This document shows positions 34,031-43,952 of a stretch of DNA of 64,000 bases, in pieces. How positions within the stretch are numbered: the stretch's first letter is position 1; every line of letters begins with the position of its first letter. The DNA is taken from positions 62,001-126,000 of the forward strand of contig VWND01000032.1 in assembly GCA_009599575.1 (NCBI GenBank). Reading direction: 5' to 3'. The notes below the pieces were generated by a model. The model had not been told where the DNA came from. It saw nothing but the letters and a program-made list of their open reading frames with translations, and did not search any database. The translations under genes and the position numbers were made by a program. This DNA is from Blumeriella jaapii. Lineage: Eukaryota > Ascomycota > Leotiomycetes > Helotiales > Drepanopezizaceae.

Positions 34031-35700
34031 TTTTTTTTTATCGTCGTCAAAAGATTTTTTTTTTTGACGTCTTTTTAAAAGCAGTATACTTTTTTTTTTA
34101 TACGCTTTTCCCAGGCCTTTCGCTTTTTTTTATTAATCTTGAAATAATTGTTATGCTTATGTCAAGGCTTTTTTTGCTTGCAATATTTGCATGCAATAGC
34201 GTAAGATAGCTTGAAATTGTTTTCCTTTGCTTTGTTATTATTATTTCTTTTATTAGCGTTAGCGTTATTATTTTGATTATTTTCTCCGCTTTTACCTTTA
34301 TTAATGGCAGAGTTAGATTTGTTATTATACAAAGCTTGACCGCTGTTAATTTTAGTAGATTCGCTCGTACGAGCTTTATTTGTAATATTTTTAATTAAAT
34401 TTTTAAAAATAATCTTAAACTTCAATTTAAAAATTCGAAATAAAAATCGTTGGCGTTCGGCCCATATGGCGTATTTTTTTGAATATGCGGTAATAAATAT
34501 AATTAAGTTCTATTACACAAATGGGACGATATCTAAAATCTTTAGCTTCGTAACAGAAAATCGAAAGGCTTGAATGAACTTTTCGAGTAAAAGGTAATCG
34601 TCGTAATTAATAGTGACGTAATTCTGAATTGCGTTGTATTTTAAAACTGTTTCAGAGTTTTTATATTATTATTATAAAAACTCTTATATATTAAAAGCAG
34701 TTTTTTTTTTTTAATAATATATTTTTTTAAGCCAGGCTTGCAGTTCGCAGATATTACAAATTTTATTTAAAAATCACCGGAGTTTTAATTCTGTTATATC
34801 TTAAATGCAATAGCGAAATGGTTTTTTATCCTATTCGTCTATTTCAGCCGGAGTATATAATTTCGACTTTGGATTCAGAAATTTAGCCAAATGGTTTGTA
34901 TTTGCGATAAACATAATTTTTGTTTTTCTATAATTAATAATTATCGGCGCTTTTTAATTTTGTAATTTCAAAAAGATTTATAAAAATTATAGCTATTTTG
35001 CGCGAGCGCGCAGGTTCGAAAGATATTGGTAAAAAAGGAAATAATCTTTTAAATAAAAAAGGGTTTTCGGAAGGGTTTTCTTTAGGATTTTGATCGTAAT
35101 TTAGCTTAAAGTCTTATGATTCTTAAAAAAAGGAATTCGGTATTTGTAATCTTCGAATATTCAAATAATCAACGTCGATTTCCGAAAATGTAAGGGATCT
35201 GCTACGCGAGTTTTCTCCTTTTTTTTAAATGCGATCGGGGAAATTAAAAACGTTTTTTAATAGGATGAGAAAAAGTTGTTTTTTTTCGTTAATATCGGAG
35301 TTTTTTGCTAATATGTTTATGTTTGGCTTTGTTCGCACCGAACTATCTAATTAAGATCGCAGATCGGAAAGTAAAAAAAAGAATAACTTAGGAAAGGTTA
35401 CAGCAGCAGCAGAAGTAAATAAAAGTCCGGCAGAATTAATTTCTGCTATTTTATCTGATTTTTTTGCTATCGTTTTTTTAAATAAGATTAAAGCAGTATT
35501 CGTTTTAATTGCAGCTTTTTTAGGAAATAAAGCTTTTTTATTAGCTGCATTTGCAGTTTCAGCAGCAAAGCGCTCTTTAGCGTTGTTTGCCACTTTGACG
35601 GTTTCCGACGTGATTGTTCGCGCCGAGGCCGAGGGGGGGGTTCGATTATTCCTTACGCGTATGCGCTGAAGTCGGAATATCGAAAATAAGTGTAACAAAC
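34031..35700 (-). pseudogene. Copia-E gag
   Basis: The open piece 34162-34425 is Asn/Lys-rich and ends CKYCKQKKP (about 34165-34195), the start of a C-x2-C zinc knuckle whose His and third Cys lie past the break. A second minus-strand piece at 35351-35698 is Ala-rich and ends near the 5' LTR, so it may hold the N-terminus. The stretch between (34430-35350) shows no long frame. Confidence 0.7.
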
Positions 35701-35705
35701 TTGTT

Positions 35706-35721
35706 GCCGGGACTTATAATC
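35706..35721 (-). promoter_or_regulatory. Putative half-tRNA primer binding site, Copia-E
   Basis: Plus-strand gccgggacttataatc lies next to the 5' LTR. It shares the CTTATAA core with the Copia-A site. No TGG start. Confidence 0.4.
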
Positions 35722-35902
35722 TATTGCTAGTATTTTTGACTAGTAGGCAGAGGGAGCAATAAATGCACACGGTAGGGTTGGTTGACTTGTAGTAGTATTC
35801 TTAGGTATGGTGTGCGCCCTTATGGGGCGTGCACGGTACTCGGGAACTAGTTGTCTTGGCAACCAGTCATGTGAGTAACACGTGACACTTAATCTAGCAA
35901 CA
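35722..35902 (-). repeat. Copia-E 5' LTR
   Basis: This is a 181-bp LTR nearly identical to 18905-19085. CACGTG lies at 35879-35884. It is followed by the TSD aataa. Confidence 0.94.
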
Positions 35903-36264
35903 AATAACTAGCGTTCGAAGTATTTCAATTTAAAATGCGATTGTAAAAATAACAAATTAAAATAAAACATTTGATTTTAAAACTTTTAATTAATAAAAAT
36001 AAAACTTTTAACTTATAATTTAATAATAGCTTTCTGTTTTTATTATTTATTAATTTATTACAATTAAATAACTGGCGTTGATAATGTTTTAATACAAAAT
36101 ACGATAATAAAAAATAAAAAATTCAACGAAAATATATAATTTAATAACTTTTAATTGTTAAAAATGAAATTTTTAAATTGAAATTCTAAAAATAGCTTCC
36201 TGCTTTTATTACCTTTTAATATGGCGTAATTAAATAATAGTATTTTAATATAAAATGCGATCGT
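35903..36264. repeat. Subterminal direct repeats of H
   Basis: Three related units lie about 155-160 bp apart. Their best-kept ends are ataactagcgttcgaagta (near 35905), ataactggcgttgataatg (near 36068) and the block gcgtaattaaataatag (near 36224), each followed by a version of tttcaatttaaaatgcg or ttttaatataaaatgcg. Similar subterminal arrays are known in DNA transposons as transposase-binding regions; that role is inferred. Confidence 0.6.
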
Positions 36265-36369
36265 AAAAAATCATGAATTGAGATGGGACACTTGGATGCA
36301 GTGGGACACTTGCTTTCCCCCATTTTATTCGAGTGCCCGCAGAATAAATGTGGGAAGGCAGCCCACTAT
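36235..36369 (-). repeat. Right terminal inverted repeat of H
   Basis: It is the reverse complement of 18003-18139 and slightly less mutated (agtgggctgcc against aatgggctgcc). Confidence 0.88.
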
Positions 36370-36371
36370 TA

Positions 36372-36854
36372 TTTGCAATTGCTATTCGAAATTATTTAAA
36401 TAAGCAACGAAATCGTTCACCGATTTATATTTTTTTTGCTTCGTTTTATCGTATAAATTTAAAACCGCGATTTCTCGATTTTTCGCATTTATTAAAAAAT
36501 TTCATATTTATTTTTTAAAATCGTTTTATATGATTCGAATATTTGTAAAACGTCGTTCGTATCCGGTTTACTTTTTTTTTTATCGAAGGTTAAAATACAA
36601 GCGTTAATTCTTTTTTAATTAGTACAAAATATTATTTTTTTATTTTAACGAAAATTTCGTTTTGCACGCCGGATAAAAAATCAAATTTTTTTAGTATTTT
36701 TCCTTCGATATATTGGAAAATCTTTTATTTTTAATGTTTTTCGGCTCGAATTCGCTGTGTCTTTTACAAAAAATATAATATGCTCGGAGAAAATACTAAA
36801 TCGTTTTTAATAAATATTATAATGGTAATGCTTCGAAGATATTTTATAATAATC
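36372..36854 (-). mobile_element. Gypsy-C minus copy (C-), segment 2 (gag)
   Basis: It is colinear in reverse complement with about 51497-51978 of C+ and belongs to gag. No long frame remains. It ends with taatc (36850-36854), the TSD of Gypsy-D, repeated at 49342-49346. Confidence 0.92.
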
Positions 36855-37027
36855 TGTCAGGAATGCGAACGAGCAGAAGGTTCGTTGATAAATTGCATTG
36901 ACTACGAGGTTCTAAGTTAAAGGTGTCGCGAAGTCTAAAATACAATATGTGCGGGCTCCGATATCACGTAATAACAACGTGACCTTCGGACCACGTAACC
37001 AACGAATCAACGTTTTATTTTTTTATA
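36855..37027 (-). repeat. Gypsy-D 3' LTR
   Basis: It begins tgtcaggaatgcgaacgagc with an intact outer edge. The inner end is reduced to cgttttatttttttatata against cgtttcatccccttata in the right LTR. One CACGTG is mutated to cacgta. Confidence 0.93.
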
Positions 37028-37030
37028 TAT

Positions 37031-37064
<34 letters not shown>

Positions 37065-37451
37065 CGTCGTCGGAATTTACTTTTATAAATCGAGCTTCGT
37101 TCGCCAAGCGTTTTTGTAAACGAATGCGAAGTTCAGCTAAAATAATAAAAAAAATGATAAAAAAAAACAGGCTTTTTTAGTTTCGAAAGCAGAACAACTG
37201 GTTTTTTTTGTAATAAGAAAAGAATTAGTAGCAGTCTTTTTGTATTTGATAACGATTATAAAAGCTTTTTTTAATAATAAAAGCTCGTTTTCGTTATTCG
37301 TCGATTTAGCACGTTTTTTGTTAACAATTTTGGCTTTAGCCAGTTTTGTTTTGGTCGGGTAAAATTTCTGAAAAAAACGTATAGCGAATTCAGTTATAAA
37401 ATTATATGCGTTAATAACGTTTTTTAATAGTTTTTAAAACTGGTTCTCGGC
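37028..37451 (-). pseudogene. Gypsy-D chromodomain, C-terminal part, and tail
   Basis: The minus strand reads AENQF, then KNVINAYNFITEFAIRFFQK, then a Lys/Ala-rich tail. This fits the end of a chromodomain (W-x-P-A-E-N-L-x-N-A). The beginning of the domain is at 43953-44060, on the other side of F1. A T run of over 30 (37033-37064) adjoins the LTR. Confidence 0.7.
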
Positions 37452-37456
37452 GTTGT

Positions 37457-37754
37457 TGTGACGATTCACTCTGTTGCCACCTCTCGTGTCACCCCAGCAA
37501 CTACGTATAGCTGCAAGCTTCCTAGCAACTACGTATAGCTGCAAGCTCCCTGGTCTCCTGATGGGTCTCCTTATCAACTGTAGAAATTATTCATATATAT
37601 AAGACTTTTTTTTTTTAGTAACTTCTGCCTTTTGCAATTGTTAATTCTAAATAAATATTTTTGTTACAAAACCAAAAGCTCGTTTTTTCATACCATATAA
37701 ACAAAGCGACTAATTAACTGATCTCTCAGCCTTTCGATTAATTAAATCGTTATA
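37457..37754 (+). repeat. Gypsy-F1 5' LTR
   Basis: The outer (left) half is intact and GC-normal. The inner end is mutated (aatcgttata for gatcgtcaca). It contains a tandem 28-bp unit, agcaactacgtatagctgca plus 8 bases, at 37496 and again at 37524. A TATA-like tatatataa lies near 37595. Confidence 0.94.
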
Positions 37755-39300
37755 TTATCAACAACTTTTTTTTTACGCTAGCGACGGCGTAAATTATCTT
37801 TTCCTTCGAATTCCTTACGGATTACACCAAAATGATCGACCGGTCGTAAAAAGGCTTATTTCCGTACTTCGCGAAAAATAGCTTCTGTTCAACGATTCTT
37901 TTTTCAGCAAAGCTTTTCAGCTTCTGCTACTATATCTCAACCTTCCTTTTTTCAATCAGCGAAAAAACAGCCTCCCCCAAAAGCTTTTTTTTTTAAAAAA
38001 CAGTCTTTCTTTCGAAGAAAAAAAAACAAAAAAAAAGGCAGAGCGCCAATCACTTCGCCTACCATTTCTTTTTTGCAGCTTAGCGCTAAAAGCGTTTAGT
38101 TAAAACTACTGCAAAATCAACTGAAAAAAGCGCAAAAGCGTAAACGATAACTTCTGAAAATTATACGATTGCGACCGACCCCTTAATCAAAACGTTTGAT
38201 AAAATTTATCGAACGTGCCTTTACTAGTCGCGAATCTGCTACTTTATCTTTTCGCAACGTTTTATTTCAACCAACAAACGCTGCAAATCAATTTTCACGC
38301 TCTTCGCGAATTCTTTTTAAATTTTTCCATAACGGCCAAGATTTTAGCGCGCCTTTAAACGCTATGATTCCCATTTATCTGCTAATTTTCGATTAGCTCG
38401 TATAAAACGCGTTCTGAATTTTAAATTTAAATTAAATAATAATAAAAATTACAAAACACGCTATTAAAAAACTAAAGTTTTCGACAACCTCGAACTTTAC
38501 TACGATTATTTCGCTAGCGATCGATTTCGCAAAAATTATATATTCGATCAAATCGAAAACGTAACAAAAGAATTTTTAATTCCGCGTATTTTAAACCGTT
38601 CCGATCTTATACTTTCCGAAAAATTAATAAAAAAAGTCGCCGATTTCCTAGCCGACCTTTTAAACGTTCAGAAAACGGAAAACGAATTTAAAATGCTTAT
38701 AATAAATACGCACGACGACTTTTGACGCTTTTATCTGCGATTTTCCATTTTCGCAGCGAACGCTTAAATACGAACCGATAAACAACTTCGAAACGCCCTT
38801 CGAAACAAAATACTAAAGCGTTTACAAAAAAAGCTGCATTTGAAATAAGCGCGTACAACGACCTTTAAAAATTAACTTATCGCCGTCCGTTAAAAAAAAC
38901 AAAATTAATTAGCTAAACGAATTTTATACGCGAATCGCTTTTCAACTAAGTTTATTTTTTATCAAAATAATAGATTTTTAACCAAAACGTACTACGAGTT
39001 AAATCGTACGTACGAAAGTCGTTCAAATGCTTTACAGGCTCTTTTTCAGCCTTTTGCTGTTTTTTTTTTTTTTCCACGTCAAAACGCCTTTTTTGGCGTT
39101 CTTTTCTTTCGATCGGACCAACGATAACGCTCGTCTTTTATTCCACACCAAAAAATTTAAAAAAGCCAATTTACAAAACCTTTTACGAACCGACCTTCGG
39201 TTCCATTCAAAAACCCTTCTAAGCTGGTAGATATAAACGAAATCGAGCCGGCCGAAAATTCGCCTTTTAATAATAATAATAAAAACGAAAACCCCCTTTC
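37755..39300 (+). pseudogene. Gypsy-F1 gag region
   Basis: By position between 5' LTR and protease this is gag. Several plus-strand pieces of 60-70 codons are open (for example 38196-38396), but I see no zinc knuckle or other motif. Stops are frequent and CpA-poor composition is marked. Confidence 0.55.
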
Positions 39301-39401
39301 AAACGATTTCCAAAACGCATACGAAAAATTAAAAACTCTTCCGCTAGTCGGAGAAACGCCCAGGCCTAAGCAAAGCCTCTTTTTTAAGCGTATTACGCGA
39401 T

Positions 39402-39800
39402 ATGCGTTACTTTAACGTTCGAAAGCTTTTTAATAGCGATTTATTAACAATTCCCGTTATATTTATTAAAAATAGCTTTTCGTATAAAATAAAAACGCTC
39501 GCCGACTTTAAAGCGAACGGTTATACGTTGATCGATTCGGCGCTAATTAAATTCCTTTTTTTCTTTTTAAAACCTTTAATTCAATTTTTCCCGGCTTTTT
39601 TTTTTGTAAAAAAGTATAATAAAGCTCGTGGCTATTTAATTATACATTTTACGCTTTTTAATTTTATTATTAATAATCGAATACAATCGTTTATTTTTTT
39701 TTTAATTACTAATCTCGGAAATTATAATATAATTCTAGAAAAAGCTTGGTTGGCCGAATACCAAGTTTTACTAGATTATAATAAACGCAAGCTTTATTAG
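39402..39800 (+). pseudogene. Gypsy-F1 aspartic protease
   Basis: This is an open frame of 132 codons. IKTLADFKANGYTLID (about 39490-39540) is the retropepsin block with D-S-G-A now D-F-K-A. ITNLGNYNIILEKAWLAEYQ, with VLLDYNKRKL after it, matches the flap-side end (V.DLG..D.ILG..WL). The Gly-to-Lys-type change would abolish activity. Gypsy-G has the same protease type at 60110-60430. Confidence 0.85.
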
Positions 39801-40532
39801 CCGAAGTTTTATTTTTCTATAGTTTTTTACGTTCGTTGTATTAAAATCTTTTATTTACACTTCCGAAAAATTTAATTTCGCTATTAAAACGACGCTGTAA
39901 AACGTAACAAAAACCTTGACCAATTATAGCAAATCTACGACGCTGTGCGAAGCGCGAAAAGGTCGAATTTCATTCGCGGTGTTAATTTCGATAGCGACGC
40001 CAATAGGATAATACAAAAAATTACACTATCTTTTTAAGCTGACGATCTTTTTTTTATTATTTCTTTTTTTTTTTTTTTTTCTTTTTTTTTTTCGTCAGAA
40101 CAGCTTTTTCGTTTTACGAAAAACAATTACATCAAAAACCGAAAAAAAGCTTTCGCCGCGATAGCCTTTCAGTTTAATATAATCGATAATTCAAATAAGC
40201 CATTTCTTAAACTTTTTAAACGACCAGTTTAAAAACGAATCTTTTAACCCACTGCTTATCTAATTTCCATTTGCCAAATTATTGCATACGCTTTTAAGCT
40301 AATTTCCAGAAAAAAAGCAGTTAAAATATTTTCAACCTTTTTATACGAAATCGACAAAATATTAAACGATCTTACGTACAACACTTTTTTTAAAATTTAA
40401 TTTCACAATCTTTTCGAACGTTTCAAAACCAATAAAATATCGATTTCGACCTTTTTAACCAGCTTAGCGAAGCTAACTTCGAATAAACTTTTCCTCGAAT
40501 CTTTTCTCCCGAAGTACAAAAACCTCGAACAC
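39801..40532 (+). other. Gypsy-F1 protease-RT linker
   Basis: There is no clear frame. It holds long T runs (40068-40090) and one copy of a dispersed motif beginning cattcgcggtgttaatttcg at 39971. The last part (40440-40530) leads into the RT frame. Confidence 0.5.
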
Positions 40533-41282
40533 GTGTTTTCTAAGGCCGCCAATAACGAACTAGCCTCTTACCGGCCCTACGATTATAAAATCGAACTTAT
40601 TATAAATAAAAAAAAACTGAAATATACTCTTTTGTATAAAATATCGATTTCAAAATTCGAAATTGTTAAAACCTATTTGCAAAATAATCTTAACAAAAGT
40701 TTCATCGAATTTTTCACCGCTTTTTTCGCTGCTCTAATATTTTTCGCCAAAAAACCCGACGATTTATTACGTTTTTATATCGATTATCGAGCTTTTAACA
40801 ATATTATTCGTAAAAATCGCTATTCCCTCCCTTTTATCGATAAAACCCTTGTTCGTTTTTCGAAAACACGAATTTTTACGAAGCTCGATATTCGTCAAAT
40901 CTTTTATAAAATTCGAATAGACCCCGCTAATAAAAAACTGACGACGTTTCGTACGCGTTACGGCGCTTATAAATGCAAAATGCTATTTTTTGGCCTTATT
41001 AATAAACCCGCAACTTATCAACGTTATATAAACGACGTTTTTTTCGACTATTTAAACGATTTTTGCATTGCATATCTGAATAATATTTTTATTTATTCGT
41101 TCGACTTTTTGAAACACGCTATATACGTTCGCAAAATGCTCCAAAGACTCGCTGACGCTGAATTACAGGCCGATATTCGGAAGTTTAAATTTAACGTTAT
41201 TCGGACCTGTTATTTAAGCTTTATTATTTCGATTAAAAGTTTAAAAGTAAATTTAAAAAAAATCTTCGTAATCGCTCACTAA
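40533..41282 (+). pseudogene. Gypsy-F1 reverse transcriptase
   Basis: An open frame of 249 codons covers most of the RT. Residues include LRFYIDYRAFNNIIRKNRY, then TKLDIRQIFYKIRI, TTFRTRYGAYKCKMLFFGLI and NKPATYQRYINDVF. The catalytic YLDD is YLNN (both Asp codons GAT to AAT, 41079-41084), so it is dead although the frame is open. The ATG at 40533 is internal to pol, which starts upstream; it is not a true start. Confidence 0.92.
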
Positions 41283-41289
41283 AAGCTTT

Positions 41290-43640
41290 TTATTATTATA
41301 AAAAATGTATAAAGCTTTTTTAGTTTTTGTAACTTCTACCGACGTTTTATTCGAAACTACGGTATAATTGCAAAGCTTTTGATTTATTTGACCAAAGCTA
41401 ACGTTCCTTTCAATTTTACTTTTGAATATCAGAAGAATTTCGACCTTTTTACATTAGCCCTTATTATTACACCAGTTTTATAATATTACAGGCAAAACCT
41501 TTCTTGTATATTAGAAATTGACGCTTCCGACGGCGTAATAGCTTTTGTGCTTTCACAACTTTATAATAACGACTGGCTTCCAGTCGTTTATTTTAGCAAA
41601 ACCATAGCTTTCGCAAAATTGAACTACGTCGTATACGATAAAAAAATACTCGTAATCGTAAAATCTTTAGGCAATTTTCGTATTAAATTAGCTAGTTTAA
41701 TTTATTAAATCCAAATAATTATTAATTATAAGATTTTGAAATATTTTATAACTTCTAAGCTTTTAAACGCTCGACAAATACGCTGGGCCGAGCTTCTCGC
41801 CGATTATAATTTTCTTATTACGTACAGATCAAATAAACACAATTTTTTAGCTAACGTATTAACACGTCGTACGAGCGAATTCGACCGCCAAAATTCTTTT
41901 AAACGCATTTAGCATCTGCAAATTTTTTTTCGAGCAAATCAGATCGATTACCGATTTTTAATTAAAAAACTTCGATTTTCTACGGTTTTCGAAACAACTG
42001 TTTTTATCGCTGAAATAACTGATTTTTTTCTCGTATTTCGTATCGTTGACCAGCTTTTCCACGCTAATCGCACAGCTAGCAGTTTAATAGCCTTCCGAAA
42101 AAAAGCTGTACGAAACGCTACAAAAAGGAACGACGATAATAATATTCCGTTTTCGTATATATTTAAACGCGATTTGCTGCTATATTACGGTCGCTTAATA
42201 ATACCAAACGTCGATTATTTTCGTTTAGCTTTTATACGAAAAATGCACGACTAAATTTTTATCGTTCACTTTAACGCTCGCAAAACTACGCAATTGCTTT
42301 CGGACTAATATTATTAGCGAAATATAATAGCTTTTGTAAAACAATACTATCGCAATTGCCACGCTTATCGAAAAAGTTTTATTCCAAAAAATAAACGCTC
42401 CGGCTTTTTTCAGCCTTTTTTTATTCCTGACCACTTTTAGAAGCACGTTATAATAGACTTTTGCAGCTTTAACAAAAACAAATACGGTTACGATAACGTA
42501 TTCGTAATAATAAATTGCTTTTCCAAACAAGCTATTTCGATTTTTTATTACAAAAATATCGACGCTCGAAGCTTCGCCAAACTATATATATTCCACGTAT
42601 ACAAATATTTTAGCCTTTTAAAAAATATTATTAATAATCGTGGCCTTTAGTATTAATTTACTTTCTGATCTGAATTAAATAAAATACTCGATACGCAATT
42701 AAAGCTTTCGACAGCCGCTTATTCCGAAACCGACGATCAAACCGAAATTTATAATTAATATTTGCAAAAACGCTTTCGATTTTTCGTAAACTTTTATCAA
42801 AACGATTAAAGCGAATTTTTTTTAATAATAGATTTCGCTTAAATAATTTTTCTCTACGAGAATTTAAATGGTTTTTCACTTTTTAAAATTATATACGATT
42901 ATACTTTTTACATCAATTAAAACTGGAAGCTCGATATTTTCCTTTTTTCTAATCTTTTATATAAGCTAAACGCAAACAAAACTCGTGCGTACGCTCGCCG
43001 CTATTACGACGCCTAAAACCTCGCCAAATCGCATCTTTAACAAGCCTACGACAAAATAAAAAGAAATGCGAATAAATCTCGCCGCGCGATCGATTTTAAC
43101 GTTAGCGATTACGTATAGCTTAATATGCGTTTATTTCCGACCTTCCGGCCCTTCCGCAAGCTCGACAATCCTATAAACGGCCTTTTTAAAATTATAGCCA
43201 AAATTTTCGATAACGCTTTTAAGCTAGACCTTCCTAATATTATAAACGTACATCCAGTTTTTTACGCTAATCGACTGCGTAAAACAGCTAACGACGCGCT
43301 TTCAAATCAGATTAATTTAGCCTCTGAATTTATTAATATAATTAATAAGTTTAAATACGAAATCGAAAAATTAATCGCCTGTCGAATACAGCGGAAAACC
43401 TTTTAGTACAAAGCTTTTTAAGTAGGCTTAAATAAAAATTTTACGTGGTACTTCGCGTTTGATTTTATATACGCTTTTCTAAAAGTGCGCGACTTTTATT
43501 TGGCGCATAAAAAGCTTTCCGGTCCTTTTGCAAAACTAATAGATTGGCTAAAAGCGTATTCCGAAAATTCGAATTCGTACGATTATTTAAATAATAACGT
43601 ACTAATAAATAAAAGCTCGAGGGCGCGTTTTATTCGGACG
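41290..43640 (+). pseudogene. Gypsy-F1 RNase H, integrase and chromodomain
   Basis: After the RT stop, RNase H pieces follow (LEIDASDGVIAFVLSQ-like near 41515-41560). The integrase core (41.9-43.1 kb) is heavily broken. The open frame 43125-43406 contains NVHPVFYANRLRKTANDAL (chromovirus integrase C-terminal H-P-V-F-H-x-x-x-L-R) and YEIEKLIACRIQRKTF, the first strand of a chromodomain. This continues through FTWYFAFDF (43440-43460) to about 43640 just before the polypurine tract. Confidence 0.85.
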
Positions 43641-43649
43641 GAGGGGTAG
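43635..43649 (+). promoter_or_regulatory. Polypurine tract of Gypsy-F1
   Basis: cggacggaggggtag lies directly before the 3' LTR. Gypsy-G has the equivalent purine run on its own strand at 56261-56276. Such tracts prime plus-strand DNA synthesis. Confidence 0.8.
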
Positions 43650-43947
43650 TATAACGATTTATTCTATTGCCACTTCTCGTATTACTTCAGCAATTACGTA
43701 TAGCTGCAAGCTTTCCAGCAACTACGTATAGCTGCAAGCTTCTTGGTTTCCTGATGAATCTTCCTATCAACTGTAGAAATTATTCATATATATAAGGCTT
43801 TTTCTTTTTAGCAACTTTTGCCTTTTGCAGTTGTTGATTCTAAGTGAATATCTTTATTACAGAACCAAAGGCTCGTTTTCTCATACCATGTGAACAAAGC
43901 GACCAGTTGACTGATTTCCCAGCCCTTCGACTGATTAGATCGTCACA
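43650..43947 (+). repeat. Gypsy-F1 3' LTR
   Basis: The inner (left) edge is mutated (tataacgatttattctattg for tgtgacgattcactctgttg). The outer edge is intact to gatcgtcaca. The 28-bp tandem duplication is present, as in the 5' LTR. Confidence 0.94.
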
Positions 43948-43952
43948 GTTGT

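Larger units (their letters stand above)
18905..35902 (-). mobile_element. Copia-E, complete Ty1/copia element interrupted by Gypsy-B1
   Basis: LTRs of 181 bp (18905-19085, 35722-35902) have inverted ends TGTTGCTAG / CTAGCAACA, with the left end now tattgctag. A perfect 5-bp TSD aataa (18900-18904 and 35903-35907) sits in element H. Removing B1 leaves about 5.7 kb, the normal copia size. Minus-strand order is gag, protease, integrase, RT, RNase H. Its frames are better kept than those of most neighbours. Confidence 0.95.
18003..36369. mobile_element. Element H: TIR DNA transposon inserted at TA, interrupted by Copia-E
   Basis: Its ends are inverted repeats: left ataatgggctgccttcccac, right (reverse complement) the same with one G/A difference. 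It is flanked by TA at 18001-18002 and 36370-36371. The C+ copy shows the uninserted site gcaaaTAacaaacg at 51979-51980. TA duplication points to the Tc1/mariner/pogo group. Without Copia-E the element is about 1.36 kb and shows no transposase frame, so it is probably non-autonomous. Its body is 18003-18904 plus 35908-36369. Confidence 0.9.
37457..43947 (+). mobile_element. Gypsy-F copy 1 (F1), complete Ty3/gypsy element, 6.5 kb
   Basis: It has LTRs of 298 bp (37457-37754, 43650-43947) with inverted ends TGTGACGAT / ATCGTCACA and a perfect TSD gttgt (37452-37456, 43948-43952) within the chromodomain of D. Plus-strand order is gag, protease, RT, RNase H, integrase with chromodomain, and the polypurine tract sits directly before the right LTR. 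RT is the longest surviving frame in the window (250 codons). Confidence 0.96.

Noticed and set aside
37031..37064. Long T run as a poly(A) tail of a LINE or SINE
   Set aside because: It lies directly inside the D LTR where the other D copy has ordinary sequence, with no retroposon body or TSD beside it.
42225..42879. Minus-strand frames of 101 and 73 codons in F1
   Set aside because: They lie opposite the plus-strand F1 integrase region and show no motif. RIP leaves few CpA/TpG, which lengthens antisense frames by chance.
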